64,000 bases of DNA from an uncultured Acidobacteriia bacterium (GTDB taxonomy: Bacteria; Acidobacteriota; Terriglobia; Bryobacterales; Bryobacteraceae), in NCBI GenBank assembly GCA_903875575.1, contig CAIQWJ010000078.1, positions 54,329-118,328 of the forward strand. The letters are read 5' to 3'. Below the pieces are notes generated by a model. That model was given only the letters and a program-made list of their open reading frames with translations. It was not told the origin of the DNA and ran no database searches. Shown here in pieces: positions 42,231-50,737 of the stretch (position 1 is the stretch's first letter; every line of letters begins with the position of its first letter). Both the position numbers and the translations under genes were made by a program.

Positions 42231-43154
42231 TTAGCCGCGGGAATGGATCGCCTCGGCTACATCGGCGGCGAGTTTTTCATCCCTGGCGTGGATGGACAAT
42301 GCGTCGGTGGCGAGGGTGGCGGTGGCGGAGCCGCCTTCGCGGATCAGGTCCAGCAGAAACGCTATGCCCGTTTCCACCCGCGAGGTGGAGAGCGAGAGCA
42401 GGATGCATTTGCGGCGAGGCAGCGCGACGGAGCGGCTGAATTCTTCGATGAGCCAGGCGACGGCGTCGGCCCGGCGGCTGGCACCCATGGCGAGAATTGC
42501 TGCCTCACTCACTTCGGGGTCTGGGGAGGCGGCGAAACCTGCAACGAGAGGCACGCCTTCGCTGCCTTCCAGTATCAGGATGGCGCTGAAGCATTCGGCC
42601 ATGACTTCCGGATCTTTATCGCCGGACAGCGTTTTGAAACGGAGCAGCAGGGAGGCGGATTCGCCGCCCACTACGGCGATGGCGCGGATGGCCCCAACAC
42701 GGGCCTGCCATTCTTTATCGGCCAACAGTGTGACCATTTCGCGAAGTTTGTGAGGATAGGTGCTGTTCGCGAGACCCATGGCGCAGATGGCGCGGAGTTC
42801 CACGGCGGCATCGACTGGCGGTCCCCATGACCCTTCCATTTGCACGTGCTTCATGCCGCGGAGGAAGACGTCGGGAGAATCGAAATCGAGTTGCACCAGG
42901 GCGCGGGCGATGGCGATGGTGGCGGCGCAGGCCTTGTCTGTGGCCGCGCCTTTGGCGATCATGCGATCAAAGGCCGTTGCGAGGTCGCGGGTGAGATCGA
43001 GCCACTGGGCACCGCCGGCGATGCGCGCGGCTTTTGCGACGACCAGGTTCGACTTGGCGGCGAGGGCCTTCTGGAAGGCGGCCTTGCCTTCCGGGGTGTG
43101 GAGCGGCACTTCGTCGAGACGAGCGATGGCGGATTCTATGGGGTCATTCTTCAT
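42231..43154 (-). CDS. HEAT-repeat protein
   Basis: A 307-residue all-helical protein built of HEAT/armadillo-like repeats, for example KEWQARVGAIRAIAVVGGES, DKDPEVMAECFSAILILEGS and DPEVSEAAILAMGASRRADA. No signal peptide or catalytic motif is seen. Such solenoids serve as scaffolds for protein binding. It follows mtaB on the opposite side of an unrelated region; both are on the minus strand and separated by 9 bp, so mtaB (upstream) and this gene overlap transcriptionally. Confidence 0.75.
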   Translation of the reverse strand: MKNDPIESAIARLDEVPLHTPEGKAAFQKALAAKSNLVVAKAARIAGGAQWLDLTRDLATAFDRMIAKGAATDKACAATIAIARALVQLDFDSPDVFLRGMKHVQMEGSWGPPVDAAVELRAICAMGLANSTYPHKLREMVTLLADKEWQARVGAIRAIAVVGGESASLLLRFKTLSGDKDPEVMAECFSAILILEGSEGVPLVAGFAASPDPEVSEAAILAMGASRRADAVAWLIEEFSRSVALPRRKCILLSLSTSRVETGIAFLLDLIREGGSATATLATDALSIHARDEKLAADVAEAIHSRG

Positions 43155-43163
43155 CGCCGGTTC

Positions 43164-44486
43164 TTACGCCGCCACGATGGAGGCGAGGACACCCAGAGTG
43201 GTGAGTGAGCGTGGACGTAGACGCACGAGACGATTCGGGGAATAGGGCATGTCGAGCGCTACCTGAACGAAGTTGTCCGTGAGGGCGCGGCCGGGCGGAT
43301 CGAGCGTGACCGCCATGAAATCGCGGCCCAGCAGGCTTTGTCGGAAGGCTTCGTTCTTTTGCGCGGCGAGATCGCGAAGAACGCGGTTGCGGTCCCGCCG
43401 GACGCGGATCGGCACCTGATCCGTCATCGTCGCAGCTGGGGTGCCGGGGCGTTCCGAGTAGGTGAAGACGTGGAGATAAGTAAACGGCATCGCCTCAATG
43501 AACGCGCGCGATTCTTCAAACAAGGCGTCGGTTTCGCCGGGGAAGCCGACCATGACGTCGGCACCGATGGCGGCATCGGGCATGAGGCGGCGGGCAAGCT
43601 GGACGCGGTCGGCATAGTGGCGGGGCCGGTACTTGCGGTGCATGCGGCGGAGGATGGTATCCGAACCCGACTGGAGGGGGGCGTGAACGTGCTTGGCGAT
43701 GCGGGGGGTGTCTGCCATGAGGTTCAGCAGGTCGTCTGTGAAGTCCATCGGCTCAACGGAACTGAGGCGGAGGCGCTCGATGGAGGTTTCGTTGAGGATG
43801 CGGCGCAGGAGGTCGGCGAGGCGGAGGGTGCTGCCAGCTTCCCTGCCCCAGCGGCCGAGGTTGATGCCGGAAAGCACGACCTCTTTGTAAGTGGCGGCCA
43901 GGGCGTGGACCTGTGCGACGACGTCGTCCGCGCTGACGAAGCGGCTGCGGCCGCGCACGAAGGGGATGATGCAGAAGGAACAGCGGTTGTGGCAGCCATC
44001 CTGAATCTTGAGATTGGGGCGGGTGCGGTCGGCGGAGGCTTCGGAGCCAAATTCGAGAGTGGGGGCGGTGAGGATGTCGCGGGTTTCGAAGATATCGCCG
44101 GTCAGGATCTGGCCGTGATAGGGGAGTTCCGAGGCTTCGGGAGAAGCGCCTGCCATGAGATCCGCGATCTGCGTTTTGTGCGAATTACCCACTACCCACT
44201 CGACGCCTTCCATCTTCGCCAGTTCTTCGGGCGCGCGCTGGGCGTAGCAACCGGTGACGAGGATGCGGGCGTTGGGATTTTCACGACGGACCCTGCGAAT
44301 GGTGGAGCGGGCGTCGTCATCGGCGGTGGCGGTGACGGTACAGGTGTTCAGGATGACGATTTCGGCGGCCTCGCGGGAGGCTGCGAGAGGCAAACCGCGG
44401 CCGGCGAGTTGGGCTTCGAGCGCGGCACCATCGGCCTGCGTGGCGCGGCACCCGAAGTTTTGCACAAAGAAGCGGGGCGTGGCCAT
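43164..44486 (-). CDS. mtaB: tRNA t6A37 methylthiotransferase MtaB
   Basis: A 440-residue radical-SAM methylthiotransferase. The N-terminal [4Fe-4S] site has Cys in FFVQNFGCRATQ, VILNTCTVTATAD and ILVTGCYAQ. The radical-SAM triad is in DGCHNRCSFCIIPFVRGRSR. The TRAM-like C terminus follows MAVTLDPPG. MtaB converts t6A to ms2t6A at tRNA position 37. ATG 44486 (MATPRFFV) is chosen; the frame continues 30 codons upstream through the promoter of the divergent gene and is unlikely to be translated. Confidence 0.92.
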   Translation of the reverse strand: MATPRFFVQNFGCRATQADGAALEAQLAGRGLPLAASREAAEIVILNTCTVTATADDDARSTIRRVRRENPNARILVTGCYAQRAPEELAKMEGVEWVVGNSHKTQIADLMAGASPEASELPYHGQILTGDIFETRDILTAPTLEFGSEASADRTRPNLKIQDGCHNRCSFCIIPFVRGRSRFVSADDVVAQVHALAATYKEVVLSGINLGRWGREAGSTLRLADLLRRILNETSIERLRLSSVEPMDFTDDLLNLMADTPRIAKHVHAPLQSGSDTILRRMHRKYRPRHYADRVQLARRLMPDAAIGADVMVGFPGETDALFEESRAFIEAMPFTYLHVFTYSERPGTPAATMTDQVPIRVRRDRNRVLRDLAAQKNEAFRQSLLGRDFMAVTLDPPGRALTDNFVQVALDMPYSPNRLVRLRPRSLTTLGVLASIVAA

Positions 44487-44495
44487 CTCTCCATT

Positions 44496-44527
44496 TTGAC
44501 AGATGGCGGTTTCCGTGACTCTATAAT
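44496..44527 (+). promoter_or_regulatory. Candidate promoter of the haem operon
   Basis: A perfect TTGACA (44496-44501) and a perfect TATAAT (44522-44527) are separated by 20 bases, three more than optimal. The predicted start near 44534 would give a 26-base leader before ATG 44560. It lies in the divergent gap between mtaB and the ccsA-like gene. Confidence 0.55.
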
Positions 44528-44559
44528 TGGAACAGAAGCGCAATAACCCTCGATCCAAA

Positions 44560-45384
44560 ATGGGAGAATCCAGCATTCTTTGGCTGCGCGTCGCGGCCTG
44601 CCTTTATTTTCTGGGGCTGATTGACGCCATTGTCACGATTCTGCGGCGGCACGAAAGTTTCTTTCGTGTGGCGGCGGGAGCGTTCAGCCTTGGCGCGATG
44701 TTTCAACTGGTTTCCGTGGTGGAGCAGGGGCTGACCGTTCACCACTTTCCGGCGACCGATTACTTTGAAAGCCTGTCTTTTTGCGCACTGGTGGTGGCTG
44801 TGACATTTCTGGCCATCCGGTGGCGTTATCACGACGAAGCGGCCAGTCTGAGCGTGTTTATTTTTCCGCTGGTTTTTCTGATGACGTTTATGGCGGCGCT
44901 GCGGAGCCCGATCACGACGTGGTCGAGCGAGACGGTGCGTGGCACGTGGCTGATTATCCACATTGTGGCGGAGCTGCTGGGATATGCGGCGCTGCTGTTT
45001 ACGTCGATCGGGTCGGTGCTTTACCTGATTCAGGAGCGGCAACTGAAGCGCAAGATGATCCCTTCGGTTTACCGGATGTTGCCGCCGCTGGGGACGCTGG
45101 ACGACCTGATTCTGAAGTCGCTGAGCGCGGGTTTCGTTTTCATTACGATTGGCGTGATCATTGCGATCGTCTGGGCGTTTATTGAGCATGGGACCAGCTG
45201 GATCGGCAACAGCAGCATCACGCTTTCGTTTGTGACCTGGGGCGTTTATCTGGCCCTGGTCTTCTTCCGCGTGAGCGCCGGGTGGCGTGGCCGGAAGGCC
45301 GCAATCCTCTCGCTGGTGGCGCTCGCGTTCTGCGCCATTACGTGGGCAGCGCATGCCGGGCTGCAGAATCGACTCATCCAATGA
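44560..45384 (+). CDS. CcsA/HemX-like membrane protein of the haem operon
   Basis: A 274-residue protein with eight predicted membrane helices and the cytochrome-c assembly (CcsA/HemX) pattern. Helices include LRVAACLYFLGLIDAIVTIL, then YFESLSFCALVVAVTFL. The last half contains GTWLIIHIVAELLGYAALLF, with a conserved His, and ITLSFVTWGVYLAL. HemX proteins neighbour hemA in many bacteria and modulate glutamyl-tRNA reductase or handle haem. ATG 44560 is chosen because the TATAAT at 44522 overlaps the only upstream start (TTG 44527). Its stop overlaps the hemA start as ATGA. Confidence 0.82.
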   Translation: MGESSILWLRVAACLYFLGLIDAIVTILRRHESFFRVAAGAFSLGAMFQLVSVVEQGLTVHHFPATDYFESLSFCALVVAVTFLAIRWRYHDEAASLSVFIFPLVFLMTFMAALRSPITTWSSETVRGTWLIIHIVAELLGYAALLFTSIGSVLYLIQERQLKRKMIPSVYRMLPPLGTLDDLILKSLSAGFVFITIGVIIAIVWAFIEHGTSWIGNSSITLSFVTWGVYLALVFFRVSAGWRGRKAAILSLVALAFCAITWAAHAGLQNRLIQ

Positions 45385-46646
45385 AGCTGATTCTCACAGG
45401 CCTGAGTCACAAGACGGCACCGGTTCATCTGCGGGAAAAGCTCGCCATATCCGAGCCGAATCTGCCGCGGGCGTTGCACGAACTGCACCAGTTGGGTGCG
45501 TCAGAAGCCGTGGTGCTTTCTACGTGCAATCGCGTGGAGTTTGCGGTTTCCACGCCGGATGATGTGGAGCCCGGGATGGTGCTCGATCAGTTTCTGATCC
45601 AGTGGCAGATACCGCGTGCGGCATTCGACGGACACCTTTACCGGCTGGAAGCGCGCGACGCGATTCAGCATATTTTCCGTGTGGCGTCGAGCCTGGATTC
45701 CATGGTGGTGGGGGAACCACAGATTCTGGGTCAGATGAAGGCGGCCTATGCGGTGGCAAAGTCGGAAGGGTCTGTCGGGGGGATGCTGGAAACGGTCCTG
45801 ACGCGGGCGTTCAGCGCGGCCAAGCGGGTGCGGTCGGAAACCGGCATTGGGCAGATGGCTGTTTCGGTCAGTTACGCCGCAGTGGAACTGGCGCGACGGA
45901 TTTTCGGTTCGCTGAATGGTCAGAAGGTTCTGATTATTGGTTCCGGCAAGATGGGGGAACTGGCGGCGAAGCATTTGCGGCGTTCCGGGGCGAATAAGAT
46001 TTTCGTGACGAACCGGACTTTCTCCCGGGCGGAAGAAATGGCGCGGCTGTTTGACGGGCGCGCGGTGGAGTACACGGCTTATAAAGCCATGCTGCACGAG
46101 ATCGACATCGTGATCGTCTCGACGGGTGCGGAGCATTACGTGCTGACGCGCGATGAGATGCAGAGGGTCATCAGCCAGCGGAAGAACAAGCCGATGTTCC
46201 TGATCGATATCTCCGTGCCGCGGAATATCGACCCGGTGGTGAATGAGATTGACGGCGTTTTCCTGTATGACGTGGACGATCTGGGAAACGTGGTCAACGC
46301 GAACCTGAAGGAACGCGAGAAGCAGGCCACGCAGGCCGAAACCATCATTGCCGAGGAAGTGGAGCATATGATGGCGCGGCTGCGGATCGATCAGGTCGCG
46401 CCGACGATTGTAAATCTCCAGGAGCAACTGGAAGAGATTCGGGCCGCGGAAGTTGCGAAGGCAATTCGGCGCATGCCGGGTCCTGCGCTGACGCCGGAAC
46501 AACAGCAGTTTGTTGAGGCGATGACGCGGTCGCTGATCAATAAGATTGCGCATGGGCCGATTTCGGAATTGCGGCGGAATGCGACGGAGCCTGAGGGCGA
46601 CCACGCGATTGAAGTGATTCGGAAGGTGTTTCATCTGCAGCGTTGA
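45381..46646 (+). CDS. hemA: Glutamyl-tRNA reductase
   Basis: A 421-residue enzyme. The catalytic domain starts LILTGLSHKTAPVHLREKLA and carries the active-site Cys in VVLSTCNRVEF. The mid motif SLDSMVVGEPQILGQMK is followed by the NADPH domain with VLIIGSGKMGELAAKHLRR. A long dimerisation helix forms the C terminus. It makes glutamate-1-semialdehyde, the first committed step of C5-type haem synthesis. The start ATG 45381 overlaps the upstream stop; the frame before it is shadow. Confidence 0.95.
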   Translation: MKLILTGLSHKTAPVHLREKLAISEPNLPRALHELHQLGASEAVVLSTCNRVEFAVSTPDDVEPGMVLDQFLIQWQIPRAAFDGHLYRLEARDAIQHIFRVASSLDSMVVGEPQILGQMKAAYAVAKSEGSVGGMLETVLTRAFSAAKRVRSETGIGQMAVSVSYAAVELARRIFGSLNGQKVLIIGSGKMGELAAKHLRRSGANKIFVTNRTFSRAEEMARLFDGRAVEYTAYKAMLHEIDIVIVSTGAEHYVLTRDEMQRVISQRKNKPMFLIDISVPRNIDPVVNEIDGVFLYDVDDLGNVVNANLKEREKQATQAETIIAEEVEHMMARLRIDQVAPTIVNLQEQLEEIRAAEVAKAIRRMPGPALTPEQQQFVEAMTRSLINKIAHGPISELRRNATEPEGDHAIEVIRKVFHLQR

Positions 46647-46680
46647 CCGCTGACGGTTGACCGCCGGATACACTGAAATC

Positions 46681-47643
46681 ATGCTCGTCATCGGGTCACG
46701 TGGATCCCAACTTGCTCTCTGGCAGGCCAACCATATCAAAGCGCGCCTCGAAGCGCGAGGGATAGAAACCCGCATCGAGATCATCCGCACGACTGGTGAC
46801 CGGATCACCGATGCGCCACTGCATAAAGTGGGCGGCAAGGGACTGTTCACCAAGGAAATTGAAGAGGCGCTGCTGGACAAGCGCGTGGATCTTGCGGTTC
46901 ACAGCATGAAGGATCTGCCAACGGAGTTGCCGAAGGGGCTCACCCTCGCCGCCATTCCGGAACGCGAGGACCCGCGGGACGCCATTGTGGGCGGGAAACT
47001 GCGGGATCTGAAGTTCGGTGCGAAAGTGGGAACCAGTTCGCTGCGTCGCATTGCGCAGCTGCGCCGGATACGTCCGGACCTGGACATTCAGTCGATCCGC
47101 GGCAACGTGGATACGCGGCTGAATAAGGTGGAAAAGGGCGAGTACGACGCCATTGTTCTGGCTGCGGCTGGCTTGCGACGTTTGGGCTGGGACAAGGCGA
47201 TCGCCGAAACATTCCGACCCGACATCATGTGCCCGGCAGTGGCACAGGGGGCGCTCGCCATTGAGACGCTGGAGTCTGGTGCGGGCCTTGAGGCCTGCAG
47301 CGCGCTGGACGATCCATGGACGCGGTTCCCCGTCATGGCTGAACGCGCGATGCTGAGCGAATTGGGCGGCGGTTGCCAGGTTCCGATAGGTGCCTATGCC
47401 ACGCTGGAAAACACAGAGATGTTTCTGACCGGCGCGGTCTTTTCACCGGACGGGGCTACGATGATCCGCTATACGGCCGCGGGCGAGTTCACGAAGCCGG
47501 CGGAACTGGGGCGCAATGTGGCGCGGGTGCTGCTGGAACGCGGGGCGCGGGAGATTCTGGAACTGGTCTACGCTGGCTCCGTGGAACACGACCGGGTGGA
47601 TGGCGCAGGCAAACCGGACGGACACCCGGACGACGCGGTATGA
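46681..47643 (+). CDS. hemC: Porphobilinogen deaminase (hydroxymethylbilane synthase)
   Basis: A 320-residue HemC. Domain 1 begins LVIGSRGSQLALWQANHIKA with the substrate-binding DLAVHSMKDLPTELP. The cofactor region is GTSSLRRIAQLRRIRPDL and IRGNVDTRLNKV. The dipyrromethane-cofactor Cys is in SELGGGCQVPIGAYA. It condenses four porphobilinogen units. ATG 46681 is 34 bp after hemA. The stop overlaps the next start as ATGA. Confidence 0.95.
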   Translation: MLVIGSRGSQLALWQANHIKARLEARGIETRIEIIRTTGDRITDAPLHKVGGKGLFTKEIEEALLDKRVDLAVHSMKDLPTELPKGLTLAAIPEREDPRDAIVGGKLRDLKFGAKVGTSSLRRIAQLRRIRPDLDIQSIRGNVDTRLNKVEKGEYDAIVLAAAGLRRLGWDKAIAETFRPDIMCPAVAQGALAIETLESGAGLEACSALDDPWTRFPVMAERAMLSELGGGCQVPIGAYATLENTEMFLTGAVFSPDGATMIRYTAAGEFTKPAELGRNVARVLLERGAREILELVYAGSVEHDRVDGAGKPDGHPDDAV

Positions 47644-49127
47644 GCAAAGTCTACCTGGTCGGTGCGGGACCAGGCGATCCGGAACTGGTTACGCTCAAAG
47701 CGAAACGGCTTCTGGAAGCGGCGGAAGTTATCCTGTACGACCACCTTGCGAGCCATGATCTCCTGGCGCTTGCACCGGCCTCGGCAGAACTTATCTACGT
47801 GGGCAAGAAGAAGTCAGACCACGCATTTTCCCAGCAACAAATCTGTGAGTTGTTAGTCGAGCAAGGGCGGCGCGGCGTCAATGTGGTGCGGCTCAAGGGC
47901 GGCGACCCGTTCATCTTTGGGCGCGGCGGCGAAGAGGCGGAGGCCCTGATGGAGGCCGGACTGGCCTTCGAAGTGGTGCCTGGAGTGACCTCGCCGCTGG
48001 GAATTGCGGCCTACACGGGGGTGCCGCTGACGCATCGGGACCATACTTCGGTGGTCACGTTTGTGACCGGGCATGACGCTGACAAGATCGACTGGAGTAA
48101 GGTCGGGAACTCCGAGACGCTGGTGATCTATATGGGTCTCTCGCACTTCGACGAGATTGCGGCGCGGATTATCGCCGGGGGGCGCCGGGCGGCCACACCG
48201 GCCATGGCCGTGCGTTGGGGGACGCGTCCAGATCAGGAAGTGGTCGTGGGAACCCTGGAGACGCTGCCGGGGCTGATTCATGAGCGAGGACTGAAGCCTC
48301 CGGCGACGATCATCGTCGGAGAGGTCGTCACGCTGCGGGACAAACTGAGCTGGTTTGAGAAGCTCCCCTTGTTCGGCCAGCGGATTGTTGTCACGCGCGC
48401 GAAGGACCAGGCTGATTCGCTGAGTACACCGTTGCGGCAACTGGGCGCGGAAGTTTTGGAGTTACCCACCATAGCCATCCAGCCGGCGACTGATTATGGT
48501 CCGCTCGATGCGGCCCTCGCGAAATTGGGGGAGTACGACTGGCTTATCTTCACCAGCTTCAATGGAGTGAAGTATTTTCTGGAACGGCTGGACGCGGCGG
48601 CGGGTGTGGACCTGCGGGCGATCCGCGGAAAACTGTGCGCAATTGGCCCCGCGACCCGCGATGCGCTGGAGCGGTTCCATCTGAAGGTGGATCTCATGGC
48701 CGATGAATACGTGGCGGAAGGCCTGCTGCGAAAGCTGGCGGCTTTCGAGCTGAACGGTGCGAAGGTCCTGATTGCGCGGGCAGCGGTAGCGAGGGATGTC
48801 CTGCCGGATGAACTGAGGCGACGGGGAGCGACCGTGGATGTGGTGGAAGCTTATCTCACCGGTGCGCCAGCCGATCTTGCCGCGCGGGCGGTTGCGACGC
48901 TGGGCGCGAAGACGGACTGGATCACGTTCACGAGTTCGTCCACGGCTTCCAACCTCATCGCCGCGTGCGGTGCGGAGGCGCTGCGCGGTATCCGTCTGGC
49001 GAGCATCGGGCCGGTCACGAGCGCCACTTTACGAGCGTCCGGGCTGACGGTTCACGCGGAAGCCAGGCCGCACACGGTTCCGGCATTGGTGGATGCAATT
49101 CGCGCGACGGGTATAATCGAAGAGTGA
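47640..49127 (+). CDS. cobA-hemD: CobA-HemD fusion: uroporphyrinogen-III methyltransferase and synthase
   Basis: A 495-residue two-domain enzyme. Residues 1 to about 245 are SUMT, with KVYLVGAGPGDPELVTLKA, ILYDHLAS, GGDPFIFGRGGEEAEAL and AYTGVPLTHRDHTSVV. Residues from about 250 are uroporphyrinogen-III synthase, with RIVVTRAKDQADSLSTPLRQ, then DWLIFTSFNGVKYFLERL and DWITFTSSSTASNL. Fusing both steps channels hydroxymethylbilane to precorrin-2, which suits sirohaem, cobalamin or alternative-haem synthesis. ATG 47640 overlaps hemC; the frame upstream to 47373 is shadow. GTGA joins it to the next gene. Confidence 0.93.
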   Translation: MSKVYLVGAGPGDPELVTLKAKRLLEAAEVILYDHLASHDLLALAPASAELIYVGKKKSDHAFSQQQICELLVEQGRRGVNVVRLKGGDPFIFGRGGEEAEALMEAGLAFEVVPGVTSPLGIAAYTGVPLTHRDHTSVVTFVTGHDADKIDWSKVGNSETLVIYMGLSHFDEIAARIIAGGRRAATPAMAVRWGTRPDQEVVVGTLETLPGLIHERGLKPPATIIVGEVVTLRDKLSWFEKLPLFGQRIVVTRAKDQADSLSTPLRQLGAEVLELPTIAIQPATDYGPLDAALAKLGEYDWLIFTSFNGVKYFLERLDAAAGVDLRAIRGKLCAIGPATRDALERFHLKVDLMADEYVAEGLLRKLAAFELNGAKVLIARAAVARDVLPDELRRRGATVDVVEAYLTGAPADLAARAVATLGAKTDWITFTSSSTASNLIAACGAEALRGIRLASIGPVTSATLRASGLTVHAEARPHTVPALVDAIRATGIIEE

Positions 49128-49585
49128 AAACTCACATAGCTCGCGGTTTTGCGGCCTCGGTAGTGCTGACAGCCCTGATTTTCTCCAGTTGTGCGAAAAA
49201 GAACGACACTCCGGAGGCCATTAAAGCTGGCGTGATCCGGGACATTTCGAAGACCTTCAATATCGGAGCCATGGACGTCACGGTCTCATCCGTGACTTTC
49301 CGCGACAAGGAAGCCGACGCCACTGTGACGTTTTCCCTGAAAGGCACTCCGGTCGCCCAGGGTATGACCATGAGATATGTCATGGAACGCCATGACGATA
49401 ATCAGTGGTACATCAAGAGCCGTACCTCCTCAGCGGGTGCGGCGGGCGGTACTGGTGGAGCGATGCCCGCGGGGCACGGTGCCGCGATGGGCGGCGGCGA
49501 TACAGCCCCGATGGACGGCGCAGTGGGTGGCAGTGGTTCCAAGCTGAATCTGCCTCCGGGACATCCGCAACTCGGCCAGGAATAA
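49124..49585 (+). CDS. Small predicted lipoprotein in the haem operon
   Basis: A 153-residue protein with a signal peptide ending LIFSSC (lipobox-like, Phe at -3). The body (residues about 25-100) is a small alpha/beta domain with MDVTVSSVTFRDKEADATVT and a closing WYIKSR strand. The last 50 residues are Gly/Ala/Met rich (GGAMPAGHGAAMGGG). I do not recognise the family. GTG 49124 overlaps the cobA-hemD stop, and its TAA overlaps the ATG of the next gene, so it is embedded in the operon. Confidence 0.65.
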   Translation: MKTHIARGFAASVVLTALIFSSCAKKNDTPEAIKAGVIRDISKTFNIGAMDVTVSSVTFRDKEADATVTFSLKGTPVAQGMTMRYVMERHDDNQWYIKSRTSSAGAAGGTGGAMPAGHGAAMGGGDTAPMDGAVGGSGSKLNLPPGHPQLGQE

Positions 49586-50730
49586 TGAAAGTTGCCGTTC
49601 TCGGTGGCGGCCCTTCGGGCGCGTTCGCAGCTTCAAAACTTGCGGCGGCTGGTATCGACACGGTTGTTTTCGACGAAAAACTGGCGTGGGAAAAGCCCTG
49701 CGGCGGTGGTCTGACGTGGAAAGCATACTCGCAGTATCCGTTTCTGACAGACGGAGCCACGCCAAAGAAGACGGTGACCGATTCCGTGCTGACTGCGCCC
49801 GGCTGCTCGCCGGCACGTCTGAAGCTGGATCATCCGATCCTCATTTATTCCCGTTATGACCTGAACGCGATGCTGCTGGAGCGCGCACAGCAGGCGGGCG
49901 CTCAGTTGGAGAAGACGCGTGTCCTGGGGGCCGAACGGACCGAACGCGGCTGGAACATCCGCACGAAGAATGGCGCCATGGAGGCGGATTTTTGCGTGAT
50001 GGCGGCGGGCGCGCGCAATCCGCTGCGCAACCTTGGCACGGAACTGACGCAGGGCGATTCCATGACGGCGCTGGGATACTTCGTGCCTGGTGATCGTAAG
50101 CAGATCGATATCAAATTCTTCGAGGGCTTTGCCGGCTACATCTGGGTCTTCCCGCGGTGTGGCCATATGTCGGTGGGGATCTGCGGGAAAGAGCCGGCGG
50201 CTGCGCTTCGGACCCGGCTGCATCGGTACATGGAGGAGCAGGGCCTGCCAATAGCCGGGTCAACCTACTACGGTCACGTCCTGCCCAGCCTGGAAGTGCA
50301 GGCGTGGAAGCAGAACCGCGTGGCGGGGGATGGCTGGATGGCGGTGGGCGACGCGGCTGGCCTGGTGGATCCGATTACCGGCGAGGGTTTGTACTATGCG
50401 CTGCGGTCAGGGGATTTGGCGGCCGAGGCGATTATTGGGGAGTCGCCGGCTGGGTACTCTGTAGCGCTGCGGAAGGAAATCGCGGAAGACCTGGAGTTCG
50501 CTTCGCGACTGGCGGATCACTTTTTCCATGGGAGCTTTTTGTGGGGAGCGGTGACCAGCCGGATGGTGCAGTTTACGCGGCTCAGCCCGAGTTTTCGGAA
50601 GCTAATGCAGGATCTGTTCGCCGGCACGCAGCCGTATCTCGGACTGCGGGAACGCGTTTGGGGCAATTTGGGGAAGAGCCTGCGGGAGATTGCGCGGAAT
50701 TCGGTTTTGCCGCAGCGCGACGCGGCGTGA
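49585..50730 (+). CDS. FAD-dependent oxidoreductase, geranylgeranyl-reductase family
   Basis: A 381-residue flavoprotein. The dinucleotide motif VAVLGGGPSGAFAASKLA starts the protein and is followed by the substrate motif PCGGGLT (PxxYxWxFP is recalled in YIWVFPRCGHMSVGI). The second FAD motif WMAVGDAAGLVDPITGEGL is intact. The family reduces isoprenoid double bonds (GGR/ChlP) or oxidises diverse lipids and tetrapyrrole side chains. The operon context suggests haem or quinone metabolism. ATG 49585 has CAGGA just upstream. Confidence 0.82.
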   Translation: MKVAVLGGGPSGAFAASKLAAAGIDTVVFDEKLAWEKPCGGGLTWKAYSQYPFLTDGATPKKTVTDSVLTAPGCSPARLKLDHPILIYSRYDLNAMLLERAQQAGAQLEKTRVLGAERTERGWNIRTKNGAMEADFCVMAAGARNPLRNLGTELTQGDSMTALGYFVPGDRKQIDIKFFEGFAGYIWVFPRCGHMSVGICGKEPAAALRTRLHRYMEEQGLPIAGSTYYGHVLPSLEVQAWKQNRVAGDGWMAVGDAAGLVDPITGEGLYYALRSGDLAAEAIIGESPAGYSVALRKEIAEDLEFASRLADHFFHGSFLWGAVTSRMVQFTRLSPSFRKLMQDLFAGTQPYLGLRERVWGNLGKSLREIARNSVLPQRDAA

Positions 50731-50737
50731 GCTTTGT

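Noticed and set aside
43338..44546. 402-codon open frame opposite mtaB
   Set aside because: Gly/Ala/Val/Asp-rich antisense text with no domain; mtaB carries all cluster Cys.
45501..46880. 459-codon open frame opposite hemA
   Set aside because: Arg/His/Pro-rich text with no motif; it is a shadow of hemA/hemC.
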